Positions 62,401 through 64,000 of a stretch of DNA of 64,000 nt are shown here, in pieces; the first letter of the stretch is position 1, and every line of letters starts with the position of its first letter. Position numbers and translations under genes: made by a program. The notes below the pieces were generated by a model, which worked only from the letters and a program-made list of their open reading frames with translations, did not search any database and was not told where the DNA came from. Source of the stretch: Craspedostauros australis (lineage: Eukaryota; Bacillariophyta; Bacillariophyceae; Mastogloiales; Achnanthaceae); the NCBI GenBank assembly GCA_026770025.1, contig JAMXDE010000006.1:2238001-2302000 (forward strand). The letters are read 5' to 3'.

Positions 62401-64000
62401 AGACGATCTCTTCTTCCGCGTCGTCTGCCTCATGGCGAGAGATGTGCATGTTGCCCAGTTCATGATCTTCATCCACCGGCTGCAACCGTTGCGATGGTGG
62501 ATCCATGAGTTCGGCTTCGCTATGTTGCGATTCCAATCCTGCCTGTGTTAGCTCGGGTGCAGGATGCACCGAGTTTGGTCTGGATGATGCTTGTCCTGAC
62601 ATGTCCGATCGCGTCGACCGCTGACGTTCCGTGGCCGATGCCGAGGAGTGCGTGGACTTGCGCTCGTTCAGAGAACGTCGGGATGGTTGAGATACCTGCG
62701 AGCGGGACGATTGTGGCGGCAAGGATAATTCGGGGTTCTGCGGAGCCTCTGCGGATCTCTGCTGCCTCATGGAGGACGATAGCTGCGATTTGGACGATGC
62801 GGGCTTCTTCGGCACAGAAGTCGCGGAGCGCTTGGAGCGTCGAGAGTGCGCGGAAGTCGAAGCGGCAGATTTCTCTGCAAAGGATTCTTCGTCGGTGTTG
62901 AGCATCTTGGAATCCAACGTGCCGAAGGAACCTCGGTTGTCAATGTGGTCATCTTTCTTCGCATTCCTCGACGTCCTGGAGGATGGCCGTTGTCGTGGCG
63001 ACACCGAAGATTGGGACATGGAGGAAACGGAACTTGGTCCCTTGGTGCCGGCGTTTTCGGATGCCGATGTGTGCACCGATGCCTGCTGCCGCAGCGACAC
63101 GGACTTGGTGGACGTGCTCATGGATCGGTAAGATGCTGGCGCCGGTGAAGTTGGTGGCGATGTCGTGTCTCCGATGGACTCCTGCGACCGTCTTGAATGG
63201 CCGGAGCGGTCAGATGGTCTGGACTGCCGCGAGTGTCGCGAGTTTCCCTTCGTGGAACGAGTCTTTCGTTGGGATGGTTCCAATTCGGTCTCCGCGGTTT
63301 CAGCCTCGCTCACCACCTCCTCCTCCTCGAAGTCGGAAGAGTGGTCGTCTGTTGTCGGCTGTTCGATCTCCTCGTATTCGGAACTGCCGGTGGTTGCGCC
63401 ATCACCGCCGCGTCTTGGCGACGATGCATCGGGTTGCCGTGTCATGTCACCATCGGTGGACGTTCCGTTCGTTTCAACGCTCCGTTGGCTTGGAGGTACC
63501 CGTCGCATGGATATCGGCATGGCTGATTCGAACGACGACTCGTCATCGCTGTTGTCATGATGATCCTCGGACTCTTCATGGATGGATGGAGTGTCTTTCC
63601 TGCTACTTCTGCTGCTCTGGCGGCTCTCGTTGCTCTTACTGCTCTTGCCACTTTTGCTGCTCTGGTGGCTCTTGTTGCTCTTACTGCTCTTGCCACTTTT
63701 GCTGCTCTGGTAACTCTTGTTACTTCTGCTGCTCTTCATGCTTGTTTGACTCGTGGGATTCATGCTGCGTTTGCTGCTCGGAATGCTTTTGCTGTTGGCA
63801 CTGGTTTTGCTGCTGTTTGAGCTGTTGCTGCTATCACTGTTGCTGCTACTGCTTTTGCTGCTGTTTGTGCTGTTGCTGCTATCACTGCTGCTGCTACTCT
63901 TGCTGCTGTTGTCGTCGCCATCATCCTGGTCGTCTTCGCTCTCGCTGCTGCTCCCCTCATCCGTTCTCCGTTGGGCAGCGGCAGACGGGGCGCTGCTCTT
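59471..64000 (-). CDS. LRR-D: membrane LRR protein, 5' end cut by window edge
   Basis: 1509 residues are visible. The first ATG is at 63763, but the frame is open to base 64000 and codes the same Ser/Asn/Asp-rich composition, so the true start is probably outside the window. Ser-Lys repeats of about 14 residues ([14 protein letters not shown]) lie near the visible N-terminus. A strongly basic and aromatic patch (KKKKKKGFFGRLFGGMFKG) sits in the middle of the cytoplasmic part. The membrane helix (CCVLIILAILLLALVGVGIG) is near visible residue 983. A short Pro/Thr stalk, the N-cap (YVLGVFYYSTDGDNWTVNR), about twelve LRRs and the Cys cluster CPCCNFCCEDGDPRCTC follow. No kinase domain. Closest in plan to LRR-A. 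Confidence 0.9.
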   Translation of the reverse strand, partial: KSSAPSAAAQRRTDEGSSSESEDDQDDGDDNSSKSSSSSDSSNSTNSSKSSSSNSDSSNSSNSSKTSANSKSIPSSKRSMNPTSQTSMKSSRSNKSYQSSKSGKSSKSNKSHQSSKSGKSSKSNESRQSSRSSRKDTPSIHEESEDHHDNSDDESSFESAMPISMRRVPPSQRSVETNGTSTDGDMTRQPDASSPRRGGDGATTGSSEYEEIEQPTTDDHSSDFEEEEVVSEAETAETELEPSQRKTRSTKGNSRHSRQSRPSDRSGHSRRSQESIGDTTSPPTSPAPASYRSMSTSTKSVSLRQQASVHTSASENAGTKGPSSVSSMSQSSVSPRQRPSSRTSRNAKKDDHIDNRGSFGTLDSKMLNTDEESFAEKSAASTSAHSRRSKRSATSVPKKPASSKSQLSSSMRQQRSAEAPQNPELSLPPQSSRSQVSQPSRRSLNERKSTHSSASATERQRSTRSDMSGQASSRPNSVHPAPELTQAGLESQHSEAELMDPPSQRLQPVDEDHELGNMHISRHEADDAEEEIVFGDPETAEDSEPPAKKKKKKGFFGRLFGGMFKGGKKKKSDEGDDNNDYGGDEEQPARRPDNGPSRDQRAADANNVPYVDERRDPRQQQQQPYVPPASQHSAQAPNRQGYQNMQSQHSQPETMRRQSSRSRQSQSQPQSQPQTSRQSSRGSGNASRVPENVTADTSTQSYHDRHSQGSYNLDDTMASSRQQQQGQDPTDHESIIGESQSNAQQEGSRYSVPSSGRGSTAGRPSSQYSNTPASNNPADVDGDSVLKSSVASSRRTTNDRDPTDPQPQHTGPQPIPQKSQNMTGDNSRRSERSQWSQHTDGSETNNSYERPLKPPAGDDSSHQSRQTDDLESFAGEDFTDASATGMRQSSHHSRKMRRTNSEDGQQSVDSRYTEYDNDDRGIGSIAPGGGGLSDIDERGESSGHDSSEPGLPDPPEEARRRRLEEEENRRKKVAGGGFADDPCCVLIILAILLLALVGVGIGGYLLYEYEIKDDSSPALLTTFPPSVIGATDAPAAAPTVSPSAGMTSPPTADSTTKPTPITESPTMLPTRSPVIPITQAPTLSLQSRVIALTRTVSPESAFDDPLSPQSRSLNWLLDSRRVRNDDDEKILRRYVLGVFYYSTDGDNWTVNRDWLSEADECAWHFTGIEPSCNGFFAIANLFLPNNNLRGTLPNELSALSSDLRQIHLEGNELVGNIPTHYGELARLTSVRLSGNKLIGDLPAQIENWQILRDLDVSNNQMDGMITSSIGALTSLTSLDLSQNMLAGRLVSEIGRLSTLRSMNLENNSLRGTVPRTIGSMSSLTNLNLAENEFTNIPTQIGSLRSLTNLSMRQNDLESTIPSHIGLLANLERLDLSNNQLIFTIPTQLGNMRSLKDLVLENNSLESLLPSHMGRLSNLQRLNVRNNDLTGNLPEQMSNMQSLIKLRVDDNSFVGSFPTGLCDLFDLDISSYYADCSEVECPCCNFCCEDGDPRCTCPFKQTNPILCIDP

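Overview
This window is nuclear DNA of a stramenopile alga, most probably a diatom. Four things point there: leucine-rich-repeat (LRR) proteins whose N-terminal caps are of the diatom LRR type (an LYYSTxGDxW-like motif followed by an ECxW-like motif), long PSxxPSxxP stalks, a bacterial-type catalase-peroxidase carrying spliceosomal introns, and compact genes with few, short GT-AG introns (80 to 222 bp). One intron has a perfect TACTAAC branch point. The species cannot be read from the sequence.

Positions 1-31,000 hold mostly ordinary cellular genes. They are an HFM1/MER3 meiotic helicase (cut by the left edge), a VPS15-like regulatory subunit of PI3-kinase, a small algal protein of unknown function, a secreted CIA30-domain protein, an S28 serine carboxypeptidase, a small secreted and possibly GPI-anchored PS-rich protein, a tail-anchored GST-like protein, the three-exon catalase-peroxidase KatG, a 1126-residue ankyrin protein, the splicing factor ISY1, and a 73-residue protein with an MGCGGSK acylation signal. 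Several neighbours are convergent or divergent (HFM1/VPS15 and CIA30/S28 converge; KatG/ankyrin and S28/PS-rich diverge).

Positions 31,351-64,000 hold a cluster of four large LRR paralogues, A (-), B (-), C (+) and D (-, cut by the right edge). All share one plan: a long acidic or Ser-rich disordered N-terminal region with no signal peptide, basic residues before a single membrane helix, a P/S/T-rich stalk, an LRR domain, and a C-terminal cysteine cluster. They look like N-in/C-out surface proteins with no kinase domain.

Between LRR-A and LRR-B lies a 6354-bp DNA transposon (36571-42924). It is bounded by 32-bp inverted repeats (31/32 identical). It carries an intact-looking DDE transposase with one intron, an unrecognised three-exon accessory gene, a 31-copy 11-bp minisatellite, and possibly decayed further coding sequence. 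It is the most novel part of the window. The long gene-free stretches (13,075-14,856, 30,147-31,350, 49,157-51,971) hold no confidently recognisable gene, although several contain coding-like fragments listed here with low confidence.
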